Below, one piece after another: positions 1 to 7,335 of a DNA stretch of 8,487 bases; position 1 is the stretch's first letter, and each line of letters starts with the position of its first letter. Below the pieces are notes generated by a model. That model was not told the DNA's origin. It saw only the letters and a program-made list of their open reading frames with translations, and did no database searches. This DNA comes from an uncultured Bacilli bacterium. GTDB lineage: Bacteria; Bacillota_I; Bacilli_A; RF39; UBA660. The translations under genes and the position numbers were made by a program. The DNA is taken from the NCBI GenBank assembly GCA_947853365.1, contig CANTWQ010000054.1, forward strand, positions 1 through 8,487, read 5' to 3'.

Positions 1-794
1 TCTTCTTTGGCATGATCTCTTAGGCGTAAATGTTCTTCTTTCATGCCTAGATCTAATAACCATTTTTTACAAAAATCTTTCCAGTATTGAAACCATTCTA
101 ATTCTGTACCAGGTTTGCAGAAAAACTCTAATTCCATCTGTTCAAATTCGCGCGTACGAAAGATAAAGTTGCCCGGTGTAATTTCATTACGGAAGCTCTT
201 TCCTACTTGACCAATTCCAAATGGTACTTTGAGGCGCATCGTGCGTTGGATATTGATAAAGTTGGTAAAAATTCCTTGGGCTGTTTCTGGTCGTAAATAG
301 ATCGTACTTTTGGCGTCTTCCGTGACGCCTTGGAACGTTTTAAACATCAAGTTAAATTTGCGAATTTCCGTATAATCCAAAGCTCCACATTTGGGACAAG
401 TAATGTGATGTTCTTTGATATAGGACATCATCTTTTCATCTTCCCAACCATCGGCACTTACTTCTCCTTTGGTAAAATCTTCGATTAACTTATCGGCCCG
501 ATAACGTGATTTACAATGACGACAATCGATTAAAGGATCCGAAAATGTCGAAAGATGTCCCGATGCTTCCCATACTTTGGGGTTCATTAAAATGGCACTA
601 TCCATTCCAACATTATAGATGCTTTCTTGAATAAACTTCTTTTTCCAAGCATTTTTGACATTGTCCTTGAACAATACTCCAAGACTACCATAATCCCAAG
701 TATTGGCAAGTCCTCCATAAATTTCGCTTCCCTGAAAAATAAAGCCATATTGTTTACAGTAATTGACTAATTTTTCCATTGTTAATGCATCCAT
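1..794 (-). CDS. glyQS: Glycyl-tRNA synthetase, single-chain (alpha2) type; 5' part only
   Basis: This class II synthetase attaches glycine to tRNA-Gly in the cytoplasm. The window holds the first 264 codons; the gene runs off the left edge, so the anticodon-binding domain is not seen. Visible marks, numbered from the 794 start, are the N-terminal [20 protein letters not shown] block (residues 18-37), [10 protein letters not shown] (71-80), two CxxC pairs (91/94 and 133/136) that look like a zinc-ribbon insertion, RPETAQGIF (168-176), and class II motif 2 around [10 protein letters not shown] and [12 protein letters not shown] (201-225). These mark the archaeal/eukaryotic-like single-chain form, not the alpha2beta2 GlyQ/GlyS form of Bacillus. 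Two adjacent ATG codons are possible starts (797 and 794). The AGGAGG at 806-801 sits 3 nt from the first and 6 nt from the second, so I prefer 794. The proS stop codon lies inside this ribosome binding site, so translation is probably coupled to proS. Confidence 0.96.
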   Translation of the reverse strand, partial: MDALTMEKLVNYCKQYGFIFQGSEIYGGLANTWDYGSLGVLFKDNVKNAWKKKFIQESIYNVGMDSAILMNPKVWEASGHLSTFSDPLIDCRHCKSRYRADKLIEDFTKGEVSADGWEDEKMMSYIKEHHITCPKCGALDYTEIRKFNLMFKTFQGVTEDAKSTIYLRPETAQGIFTNFINIQRTMRLKVPFGIGQVGKSFRNEITPGNFIFRTREFEQMELEFFCKPGTELEWFQYWKDFCKKWLLDLGMKEEHLRLRDHAKE

Positions 795-805
795 CATTGT
801 CCTCC

Positions 806-2230
806 TTAATATTGAATTCCCCAAACAACTAAATGCTTGGCTTTTTTACCACAAACGACGCAAACATCATCGATGGGCTTGGCATCTTCTAAGATACAAC
901 GTGATTTGGTTCCACGGATTTCTTTCATTTTGGCTTCACAAGCTTCATCGCCACACCACATAGCTCTCACGAACCCAGGTTGCCGTTCCATGATTGTTTT
1001 TACTTCTTCGAACGTATGGGCATCAAATGTCAATTGATCCCGACGTTCTTTGGCCTTGATATACAAATCTTGTTGCATCGTATCTAGCATTTCTTGTAAG
1101 ATGAGCAATAGATCATCACTGGTTTTCACTTGCCGTTTTTCTCGGGTATCACGACGAACAACGGTAATCAAACCTTCTTGTAAATCTCTTTCCCCTACTT
1201 CGATACGTAAAGGAATGCCATTGACTTCGGCTTCAGCAAATTTAAATCCAGCGGACTTTTCCGAGCAATCGACCATATAGGTCATGGTACTATTTTCTAA
1301 TGCAATTTCAATTTCGTTGATTTTCTGATTGACCAATTCTGTTTGTTTGATTGGGATAATCGCAATTTGAACAGGGGCAATTTTCGGTGGTAACACCAAC
1401 CCATTATCGTCACTATGCACCATAATCAATCCTCCGATCATTCTAGTCGAAACCCCCCAAGATGTTTGATAGGCATAATCCCAATTGTTTTCACGATTTA
1501 AGAATTTAATATCGTAGGCTTTGGAAAATTTCTGGCCAAAGTAGTGACTGGTTCCGGATTGAAGTGTAATTCCATTATACATCATTGCTTCAATGGTAAG
1601 TGTATACTCGGCCCCGGCGAATTTTTCTTTTTCGGTTTTCCGTCCTGTTACAACAGGAATCGCCAAGTATTCTTCAAAAAATTTACGGTATAGTTGCAGG
1701 ATGTTTCGTGTTTCCTGTTCTGCCTCTTCTTTGGTTTCATGAATGGTATGACCTTCTTGCCATAAAAACTCTCTTCCTCTTAAGAAGGGACGTGTTTCTT
1801 TTTCCCAACGCATCACATTGACCCATTGGTTATATTTGATTGGAAGATCACGATAACTTTTTAAAACCTCATGAAAATAATCGCTAAATAAGGTTTCCGA
1901 TGTAGGACGAATGCACATTCTCTCTTCTAATTCTTTATTGCCTCCCATCGTTACCCAAGCTACTTCTGGCGCAAAGCCCTTCACCAATTCGCCTTCTTTT
2001 CGTAACAGATTCTCTGGAATTAACATAGGCATACAAACGTTTTGATGACCCGTTTCTTTCAACATATGGTCCAACACTTGTTGCATTTTTTCCCAAATAG
2101 CGTATCCATTCGGTTCCATGACGATACAACCCTTTACATTGGAATAAGTGGCCAAATGAGCAGCTTGGACGACATCGGTATACCATTTGGCAAAATCGAC
2201 ATCACGACTGGTAATACTTTTATTTTTCAT
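806..2230 (-). CDS. proS: Prolyl-tRNA synthetase, archaeal/eukaryotic-like short form
   Basis: It attaches proline to tRNA-Pro. The 474 residues contain class II motif 2 ([20 protein letters not shown], 141-160), motif 3 (GVSTRMIGG, 259-267), an anticodon-binding domain starting near [10 protein letters not shown] (285-294), and a C-terminal zinc domain with Cys426, Cys431, Cys457 and Cys460. The protein ends in Tyr474. Cysteine spacing and the terminal Tyr match the Thermus-type ProRS as I recall it. No editing (INS) insertion sits between motifs 2 and 3, so this is not the long form common in other bacteria. An in-frame ATG at 2245 would add five residues. However, it lies immediately before the AAGGAGG at 2242-2236, which is 5 nt upstream of the ATG at 2230, so 2230 is the likely start. 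A promoter and structured leader precede the gene, and glyQS follows at once, suggesting a two-gene synthetase unit. Confidence 0.97.
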   Translation of the reverse strand: MKNKSITSRDVDFAKWYTDVVQAAHLATYSNVKGCIVMEPNGYAIWEKMQQVLDHMLKETGHQNVCMPMLIPENLLRKEGELVKGFAPEVAWVTMGGNKELEERMCIRPTSETLFSDYFHEVLKSYRDLPIKYNQWVNVMRWEKETRPFLRGREFLWQEGHTIHETKEEAEQETRNILQLYRKFFEEYLAIPVVTGRKTEKEKFAGAEYTLTIEAMMYNGITLQSGTSHYFGQKFSKAYDIKFLNRENNWDYAYQTSWGVSTRMIGGLIMVHSDDNGLVLPPKIAPVQIAIIPIKQTELVNQKINEIEIALENSTMTYMVDCSEKSAGFKFAEAEVNGIPLRIEVGERDLQEGLITVVRRDTREKRQVKTSDDLLLILQEMLDTMQQDLYIKAKERRDQLTFDAHTFEEVKTIMERQPGFVRAMWCGDEACEAKMKEIRGTKSRCILEDAKPIDDVCVVCGKKAKHLVVWGIQY

Positions 2231-2400
2231 GTTTTCCTCCTTCATAGAAAAAGAGATTCTAACGGTAAAGGAGAATACTTCCCATGCTCACTTTACTTAT
2301 TTTTTAGAAAAGAATCTCTATACAATTGATTGATTACTTCCCTATGGTTTAACATAGATTTCCCTTCAGTGGATAGAAACGTCATCACTTCAATCATCTA
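2231..2400 (-). promoter_or_regulatory. Structured 5' leader of proS, candidate attenuator of unknown class
   Basis: From the predicted transcription start near 2399 to the proS ATG there are about 170 nt. On the minus strand several segments can pair. TGATTGA (2396-2390) pairs with TCAATCA (2333-2327) and encloses a possible short AGTG/CACT pair (2389-2386 with 2371-2368) and a CTATG/CATAG hairpin (2357-2353 with 2346-2342, 6-nt loop). Downstream lies a larger hairpin ending in a U tract, listed separately. This multi-stem domain followed by a terminator-like stem resembles a riboswitch or attenuator layout. T-box leaders often control synthetase genes in Firmicutes, but I find no T-box core (TGGNACCGCG-like) here. 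Pairing was judged by eye, without energy calculation. The AT-rich background makes short stems likely by chance, so the regulatory role is inference. Confidence 0.4.
2248..2319 (-). terminator. Possible intrinsic terminator/attenuator hairpin before proS
   Basis: On the minus strand AGAGATTCT (2319-2311) is perfectly complementary to AGAATCTCT (2260-2252), and the second arm runs into a T tract (2251-2248, then CT). Inside the 50-nt interval a second stem nests: GTAAAG (2296-2291) with CTTTAC (2270-2265), followed after one bulged base by GAG (2289-2287) with CTC (2273-2271), leaving a 13-nt apical loop. The hairpin ends only a few bases before the proS Shine-Dalgarno. It could therefore stop transcription or limit ribosome access. 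The outer stem is AT-rich with a long interior and the U tract is short, so termination efficiency is doubtful. Confidence 0.4.
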
Positions 2401-2405
2401 ATCCT

Positions 2406-2434
2406 ATTTTATGAAAGATTGTGGGTTCTGTCAA
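2406..2434 (-). promoter_or_regulatory. Predicted sigma-A promoter for proS-glyQS
   Basis: The minus strand reads TTGACA (2434-2429), a 17-nt spacer, then TAAAAT (2411-2406). The -35 is perfect, the spacing is optimal and the -10 has one mismatch to TATAAT. Transcription should start near 2399. The -35 begins only five bases after the stop codon of the YfhO-family gene. I see no terminator between that stop and this promoter, so proS may be read both from here and by read-through from the upstream operon. Confidence 0.65.
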
Positions 2435-2439
2435 TCAAT

Positions 2440-5184
2440 CTATATCCGAATTTTGATAAAAAACGAAAGAAAGAAGCAAAGAATCGGTAACAAATACATA
2501 CCAACCAATAACAATACATAAATACCCAGATAACCATAGTAACAAATACAGTTTAAGAAAGATACTTGACATAACTTGTGATAAAGTCCACTACTGATGA
2601 GGACAAAGGTTATGATCAAGGTCAAGAAAGATACGATCAATCCAAGATATAAGCCCGGTGGAGTATAAGTTAAGGTAATTTCATTTGCCCCCCCAGCAAG
2701 CGGAACACCAATAAAATTATCAAACAACGGAATGATTTCTGCTTCTTTCCCATTGACAGTTAGATGATAGCCTTCGTTATAAGCAAGTGGTAAATACAAC
2801 AGTTGTTGACCATCTTCGTTTTGATAGAAAACATGTACTTGGTTTTCATCATATGCTATTTTCACATCGGCCGTTTTTTGCCGTAAGAAATTTTGATAAC
2901 GATCGACATGCATGCCTCCAATCGCGATATGATGGAGGATGGTATCACGGACAAATTCGATACGGATCGTTACATCTTCCTGTTCGAACTCACCTAGTTC
3001 TAATAAACCATTTTCTAATTCGCTCGGATATTTTTCGGCCAATAACTTTCCATTGACATACACATGCATCGCTTCAAAACATTCTTGGTTGGTTTGATTA
3101 TCCAACGACCGTAATATTTCTAAATACAAGATCTCTCGATCATCGACGGAAATCGTTTGCTCGACGTAAGCCAATTGTTCTTCAGAATCCATTTCGATTT
3201 CATAGAATGGGCCATCGACGGTATCATCTTTCCATTTCGTATTTTCGGTAATCGTTAAACCAACAGGCATCGTTTCTAATAAATCGGGATAGATGGTAAG
3301 TAAAGGCTCCTCCGTTCCCATGATTGCTTGATATAGTTTGTTTTGGGCATCAAAAGCATTGGTACTATCTACAAGTGTGATATTATCTACCACAGGAAAA
3401 CCGAATGGTACTTGGTTTTCATAGCGATAGAAATAGATAGAACCATAACGATCGACATACTGATATCTTGGACTAGCTATTTCGCGATTGGCAATTAAAT
3501 ATTGGTTGCCAAGCATCGCATCTGTAAATAAAGTTCCTCCACTAGAATAAGTCTTCACCCAATAAGAGCTATATCCCAATCGTTTCAATGTTTTCAAGTT
3601 TTCTTTGGCGGTCAACGAGGTAAAATGGTCCCAAGTATCATATCGACTGACCATTCCATAATTCATCACCATCCGTGGATAAATACTCTTGACGCGATAA
3701 TAGTCTCCTTCTTGATAACTTTCTTCCATAGCAGTCATATCTTCATATACGCCCGTTAAGGTACCTTGGGCAAAATCAATACCAAAATATAAGAAACAAC
3801 TGCACAAGATATTACATAACAGCAGTGGATATAATAATATAAAAAGTGATTTATGATCTGATTGGTAATGACGATGGAGGAGATACGTAATCCCTCCGAC
3901 TAGAAAGGCCATCCATAGTAATACCGCTAGAACTTCAACATGACTGGTCAAAGAAATTTTATAAATTTGTTTTTGCAAATGACCATAGAAACAAATGACT
4001 ACAACACTCATCAAAATCATGCCACAAAAAACCAACAGGCCATCTCTTAGACGCCGTTTCTTTCCTTGGTTGGAAGACGGATTTACTCGTTCGAAATAAT
4101 AAGCGCATCCCGTCAAGGCCACAAAGAAAAATGTAAAAAAGGTGCGTAAGGGAAAGAAGGCATAAGAGCCAAAATGCCACAATTTGTTGACAGGCTCTAC
4201 CACCACTGGAATCAATAGCAAAATGAAAATCATCGTTAGAAACTTTAAAAATGGTTTATGACGTTTCTCTTTTCGTCCCTTTATAAATAGGAAAAACAAA
4301 ATAGCAATGGTAAATCCAGAAGTTAAAAAGAAAGCAAACTTATCAGCCAAAGGGCCTCCTCCGGAATTTAGAATGGTATTTAAATCAAATCCAGCCCGAC
4401 TAGAAACGGATATTTCCAGTAAAGATGGGAGCCAAATGAAACTAGAAAGTAAGATACTAAGACCCGTGGCCAAACCAAGAGAAGTAATTGCTTTTTTTTG
4501 ATAAGCCTTTTCCTTGTGAAAGCAGTATAAATAAATGAAAGCTGCAAAGAATAAGAATATCACCATCAAAAACGAAATATAGAAACTAACGATAAATGAT
4601 AACGTTAAGAAAAACAGATACATGAAAGGGCTTTGGAAATCTAACAATTTTTTATAGCCAATCATCAATAAAGGGAATAAGATGACAACATCGATCCATC
4701 CTGTAATTTGATAAAAGAGAATGTTATATCCACAAAAAGCATATAACAGGGCTAAAAAAACACTGATATAATTTGGTAATTTCTTAAAGTAGTAACGAAT
4801 AAATGCTAGAAAGGTAAGACCACACAGTAATACTTTTAAGGCAATAATGATGGAAATGGCTTGATAGATATGTTCCCTTGGAAAGAGAAGAATCAAAAGA
4901 TGCAAAGGACTTGCCAAATAGTAAGTAAGTATCCCAAAGAAATTGATTCCTCCAGATGTTGTGAAATCAATAAACATACTTTGTCCATGGTAAAAAGAAT
5001 CATACAAATGATAGAAAAAGGCGGTTACTTGATCATACATATCCCCCCAAATCAAAGAATTATTTCCAAATGGATAAATTCCTTTGGCTAGAAATATGAT
5101 CAAAAAAAGGCCCATGATGATGGCACTCATCCATAGATATGGATGCCCTTTTTGTTCTCCTTTTTCGATCTTGCGATGTAGCAT
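2440..5184 (-). CDS. YfhO-family multi-pass membrane protein, probable envelope glycosyltransferase
   Basis: This 914-residue integral membrane protein has about a dozen hydrophobic segments in its first 465 residues, a large extracytoplasmic region (about 470-843) and further hydrophobic segments at 845-866 and 883-911. The N-terminal WGDMYDQ block (46-52), the FTTSGGINFFG region (74-84), the FPLRTFFTFF segment (344-353) and the YTPPG turn before the last domain (840-844) fit the YfhO family. Family members include Listeria GtlB, implicated in adding sugars to lipoteichoic acid from a lipid-linked donor outside the membrane. The acceptor here cannot be read from sequence. The start at 5184 has the SD-like AGGTGA upstream, and the recO stop TAG overlaps it, so translation is probably coupled to recO. 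A YfhO-type gene between recO and the synthetase genes is not the Bacillus arrangement. A G7 run occurs in the coding strand at 2694-2688. Confidence 0.85.
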   Translation of the reverse strand: MLHRKIEKGEQKGHPYLWMSAIIMGLFLIIFLAKGIYPFGNNSLIWGDMYDQVTAFFYHLYDSFYHGQSMFIDFTTSGGINFFGILTYYLASPLHLLILLFPREHIYQAISIIIALKVLLCGLTFLAFIRYYFKKLPNYISVFLALLYAFCGYNILFYQITGWIDVVILFPLLMIGYKKLLDFQSPFMYLFFLTLSFIVSFYISFLMVIFLFFAAFIYLYCFHKEKAYQKKAITSLGLATGLSILLSSFIWLPSLLEISVSSRAGFDLNTILNSGGGPLADKFAFFLTSGFTIAILFFLFIKGRKEKRHKPFLKFLTMIFILLLIPVVVEPVNKLWHFGSYAFFPLRTFFTFFFVALTGCAYYFERVNPSSNQGKKRRLRDGLLVFCGMILMSVVVICFYGHLQKQIYKISLTSHVEVLAVLLWMAFLVGGITYLLHRHYQSDHKSLFILLYPLLLCNILCSCFLYFGIDFAQGTLTGVYEDMTAMEESYQEGDYYRVKSIYPRMVMNYGMVSRYDTWDHFTSLTAKENLKTLKRLGYSSYWVKTYSSGGTLFTDAMLGNQYLIANREIASPRYQYVDRYGSIYFYRYENQVPFGFPVVDNITLVDSTNAFDAQNKLYQAIMGTEEPLLTIYPDLLETMPVGLTITENTKWKDDTVDGPFYEIEMDSEEQLAYVEQTISVDDREILYLEILRSLDNQTNQECFEAMHVYVNGKLLAEKYPSELENGLLELGEFEQEDVTIRIEFVRDTILHHIAIGGMHVDRYQNFLRQKTADVKIAYDENQVHVFYQNEDGQQLLYLPLAYNEGYHLTVNGKEAEIIPLFDNFIGVPLAGGANEITLTYTPPGLYLGLIVSFLTLIITFVLISSGLYHKLCQVSFLNCICYYGYLGIYVLLLVGMYLLPILCFFLSFFIKIRI

Positions 5185-5192
5185 AAAATCAC

Positions 5193-5930
5193 CTACCCTA
5201 ATTTTGCCAATCCCTTTAAAAATTGTTTGCTTTTTAAATAAAGACCGGTATATCGATCATAATAATCATCGATAAATTCCCAAATTTCTTGTTTGATCGT
5301 ATCACGAATCGATAATTTCGTCAATTTTTCCAAATCGACATAATAAAACATTCGTAATAGTTGAATGGTTTTCGGTTGATACTTTTTTTGCCCTCGATAA
5401 CAATTTTCGCAAATGTATCCTCCATCACTACTGCTGATGGTTACAATATGATGGGTGCTTCCACAGATACTACAACAATCTAGATTTGGTTGTACTCCTA
5501 AGAAAGGTAAATATTGCAATTCCAAAATCGATGTAATCATCATTGGATCTAAGCCTTCATCGATTTTTTTAAGTGCACTTAATAAACGAGGAAAGATACC
5601 GGCATCGTCGGTTTGTTTTAAAACTTGTTCCGAAAGATCCAGTAGAAACGCAGCATAACTCATCACAGTGATATCGGTATAGATTTTGGTAAACGTTTGT
5701 ATACTATCAGCACTCTGTAATGTGGAAAGGCCATTTTCTCGGTAATGCACTTGAAAAATCCCATACATAAATTTTTGGCTCATGCTTCGAAGAGGACTTT
5801 TCATCTTTCGACATCCACGACTTAATACCGAAATCAAGCCATAATCTTTGGTAAGCAAATGTAATATTTTACTTGATTCACTATATAAAACCTCACCAAC
5901 CACAATTGCTTCCATGGCTACAACTGCCAT
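5193..5930 (-). CDS. recO: DNA repair protein RecO
   Basis: RecO acts with RecF and RecR to load RecA on single-stranded DNA at gaps and to anneal complementary strands. The 245 residues are of normal family length. They comprise an N-terminal OB-fold (about 1-80, beginning EAIVVGEVLYSESSKIL and containing the RGCRK basic patch at 38-42), a helical middle, and a zinc-finger-like cluster with Cys153, Cys156, Cys174 and Cys177. The start at 5930 is favoured by the purine-rich GAAGAAGAGAAG lying just upstream inside yqzL. An internal ATG at 5915 would begin at MEAIVVGE, which is closer to the usual RecO N-terminus but has no obvious ribosome binding site. The gene begins 4 nt after the yqzL stop, and its own stop lies in the Shine-Dalgarno of the next gene. 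Confidence 0.95.
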   Translation of the reverse strand: MAVVAMEAIVVGEVLYSESSKILHLLTKDYGLISVLSRGCRKMKSPLRSMSQKFMYGIFQVHYRENGLSTLQSADSIQTFTKIYTDITVMSYAAFLLDLSEQVLKQTDDAGIFPRLLSALKKIDEGLDPMMITSILELQYLPFLGVQPNLDCCSICGSTHHIVTISSSDGGYICENCYRGQKKYQPKTIQLLRMFYYVDLEKLTKLSIRDTIKQEIWEFIDDYYDRYTGLYLKSKQFLKGLAKLG

Positions 5931-5934
5931 ACCA

Positions 5935-6021
5935 TCACTTCTCTTCTTCCATCTCTTTGAGGAGCAAAAAATATTTGATTTCTCCCGTTTTTCGAAATAA
6001 TTCCCATAAAATTTGTTTCAT
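5935..6021 (-). CDS. yqzL: YqzL-like micro-protein between era and recO
   Basis: A 28-codon frame, ATG at 6021 and TGA ending at 5935, starts MKQILWELFRKTGEIKYFLL and ends in an acidic KEMEEEK tail. It matches the start of Bacillus YqzL as I remember it: a Trp near position 6, then a Phe, the Thr-Gly pair, a YLL/FLL hydrophobic patch and KE(L/M)E. That protein lies at the same place between era and recO and is about 47 residues long, so this copy lacks the C-terminal part. An AGGTG Shine-Dalgarno stands 5 nt upstream of the ATG. The stop is 4 nt before the recO ATG, and the recO ribosome binding site lies in its last codons, so it may serve partly as a translational coupler. The function of YqzL is unknown to me. 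Confidence 0.8.
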   Translation of the reverse strand: MKQILWELFRKTGEIKYFLLLKEMEEEK

Positions 6022-6022
6022 A

Positions 6023-6047
6023 TTATCACCTATTCTTATTGTGATAA
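6023..6047 (-). promoter_or_regulatory. Small inverted repeat overlapping the yqzL ribosome binding site
   Basis: On the minus strand TTATCAC (6047-6041) and GTGATAA (6029-6023) are perfect 7-base complements separated by 11 nt. The second arm covers part of the AGGTG Shine-Dalgarno of yqzL (6031-6027) and ends just before its ATG. If formed, the hairpin would hide this ribosome binding site. Only two of the seven pairs are G-C, so it would be weak. There is no U tract after it, so it is not a terminator. Confidence 0.3.
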
Positions 6048-6060
6048 ATTTCTTTTTTCT

Positions 6061-6939
6061 TTATTCTTCTTCTAGACCAAGTTCTTTTAAATATTTGGTT
6101 TGATCACGCCAATTGCGTAATGTTTTTACAAATGTTTCCAAATAAACCTTTTTGCCAAAATAGTCTTCTAAATCGATACGGGCTTGTTTACCAATTTCTT
6201 TTAGCATACTACCATTTTTACCAATGAGAATTTTTTTCAAAGAATCACGATCGACGATAATTAAAACACGAATCGATACGAGATTGTCTTCTTCGGTCAA
6301 ACTCTCGGTCAAGCAAGTAACTGCATGTGGCACTTCTTCCCGTGTTGATCGCAGTACTTTTTCCCGAACGATTTCACTGACATAAAATTTAGTTGACAAA
6401 TTGGTCACTTCATCGGGTTCAATTAACAATCCCTCATGAGGTAAATACTGTTTCAGCACTTTTAACAATCGCTCGATATTATCTTCTTCTTTGGCCGAAA
6501 TGGGGATCATTTCTTGAAATGGAAAATCATGTTGTAATTTAGAAAGTTCAGTTAAAATATCCTCTTTTTTCATCAAGTCAATTTTGTTGATAACAAGTAA
6601 AATAGGAACTTTTGCATCTTTCATTCGATCTAAGATAAATTGATCTCCCCGCCCAAATCCTTTCGCGCCATCGATCACAAATAAGATCACATCGGTTTGA
6701 AAGGCTTGGTAGCTTTTCCGATTTAATAAATTTCCTAGTTTATTTTGAGGTTTATGAATACCAGGTGTATCCACGAAGACAATTTGGGCCTCTTCATCAT
6801 GATAAATTCCTTCGATATTGACTCTCGTTGTTTGTGCTTTATCAGAAGTAATCGCCAAGTGCATTTCTAGTAATGCATTTAACAAGGTACTTTTCCCAAC
6901 ATTGGGGCGTCCGACAATACTAACAATACCACTTTTCAT
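6061..6939 (-). CDS. era: GTPase Era, ribosome assembly factor
   Basis: Era is a GTPase that binds the 3' end of 16S rRNA and assists 30S maturation. The 292-residue protein shows G1 GRPNVGKS (10-17), the switch I TTR region (37-39), G3 DTPG (57-60), G4 NKID (118-121), and G5 SAK (148-150). A C-terminal KH RNA-binding domain carries IGKNG (239-243) and the following KEIGKQAR helix. Length and domain order are normal. The ATG overlaps the cdd stop as ATGA (6939-6936), and AGGAG lies about 10 nt upstream inside cdd. YbeY, two genes upstream of cdd, also acts in 16S rRNA 3'-end maturation, so the operon holds two functionally related rRNA factors. Confidence 0.98.
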   Translation of the reverse strand: MKSGIVSIVGRPNVGKSTLLNALLEMHLAITSDKAQTTRVNIEGIYHDEEAQIVFVDTPGIHKPQNKLGNLLNRKSYQAFQTDVILFVIDGAKGFGRGDQFILDRMKDAKVPILLVINKIDLMKKEDILTELSKLQHDFPFQEMIPISAKEEDNIERLLKVLKQYLPHEGLLIEPDEVTNLSTKFYVSEIVREKVLRSTREEVPHAVTCLTESLTEEDNLVSIRVLIIVDRDSLKKILIGKNGSMLKEIGKQARIDLEDYFGKKVYLETFVKTLRNWRDQTKYLKELGLEEE

Positions 6940-7322
6940 ACGAGATCATCTCCTGTAAAAGGCAATGGACAAATTTCACGCACATAATATTTTCTGGCAT
7001 CGCCATTTCGATTGCTTAAAATAATTTCACAATCATCTTCGAAGAATTCAGATATCACTTGACGACATAAAAAACAGCAAGAGGCGATTTTGTCCCGATC
7101 GACCATCACATATAATCGTTTAAAATCTCCTTTTCGATATCCCTCTTTGATTGCTTCAAAAATGGCAACTCTCTCGGCACATACTGTCGCACCAAAACTA
7201 GCGTTTTCGATATTGACACCGGTAAAGTATTTGCCATCTTTCATAACGACGATCGCACTTACTGCATAATGCGAGTAAGGTGCATAACTTTGATTTAATA
7301 AATTGCGAAGTTCTTCTTTCAT
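6936..7322 (-). CDS. cdd: Cytidine deaminase
   Basis: It deaminates cytidine and deoxycytidine to uridine and deoxyuridine in pyrimidine salvage. The 128-residue length fits the small homotetrameric, Bacillus-type enzyme. The substrate-binding NIENASFG block (37-44), the catalytic CAE (Cys48 zinc ligand, Glu50 proton shuttle) and the second zinc pair Cys83/Cys86 before RQV are present. The usual SPCGACRQ sequence reads SCCFLCRQ here: the proline before the first ligand has become Cys82 and the Gly-Ala between the ligands Phe-Leu. All zinc ligands remain, so activity is expected. AGGAGG lies 9 nt upstream of the ATG and contains the dgkA stop codon. The TGA overlaps the era start. Confidence 0.95.
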   Translation of the reverse strand: MKEELRNLLNQSYAPYSHYAVSAIVVMKDGKYFTGVNIENASFGATVCAERVAIFEAIKEGYRKGDFKRLYVMVDRDKIASCCFLCRQVISEFFEDDCEIILSNRNGDARKYYVREICPLPFTGDDLV

Positions 7323-7335
7323 CTTTCATATCCTC

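Noticed and set aside
2231..2245. Longer proS start at the ATG at 2245
   Set aside because: That ATG lies directly before the AAGGAGG serving the ATG at 2230, and has no ribosome binding site of its own.
2042..2329. Forward-strand 95-codon frame antisense to the proS start and leader
   Set aside because: Composition and position fit a shadow of proS. No promoter or ribosome binding site is apparent, and it runs across the leader hairpin by chance.
2231..2439. Classic T-box riboswitch before proS
   Set aside because: No TGGNACCGCG-like core or typical stem I motifs could be found on the minus strand, and the leader is shorter than most T-boxes.
4492..4499. A8 run in the YfhO-family gene as a programmed frameshift site
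   Set aside because: The run encodes Gln-Lys-Lys in a continuous frame. No alternative frame of interest or stimulatory structure was seen, and such runs are expected in AT-rich genes.
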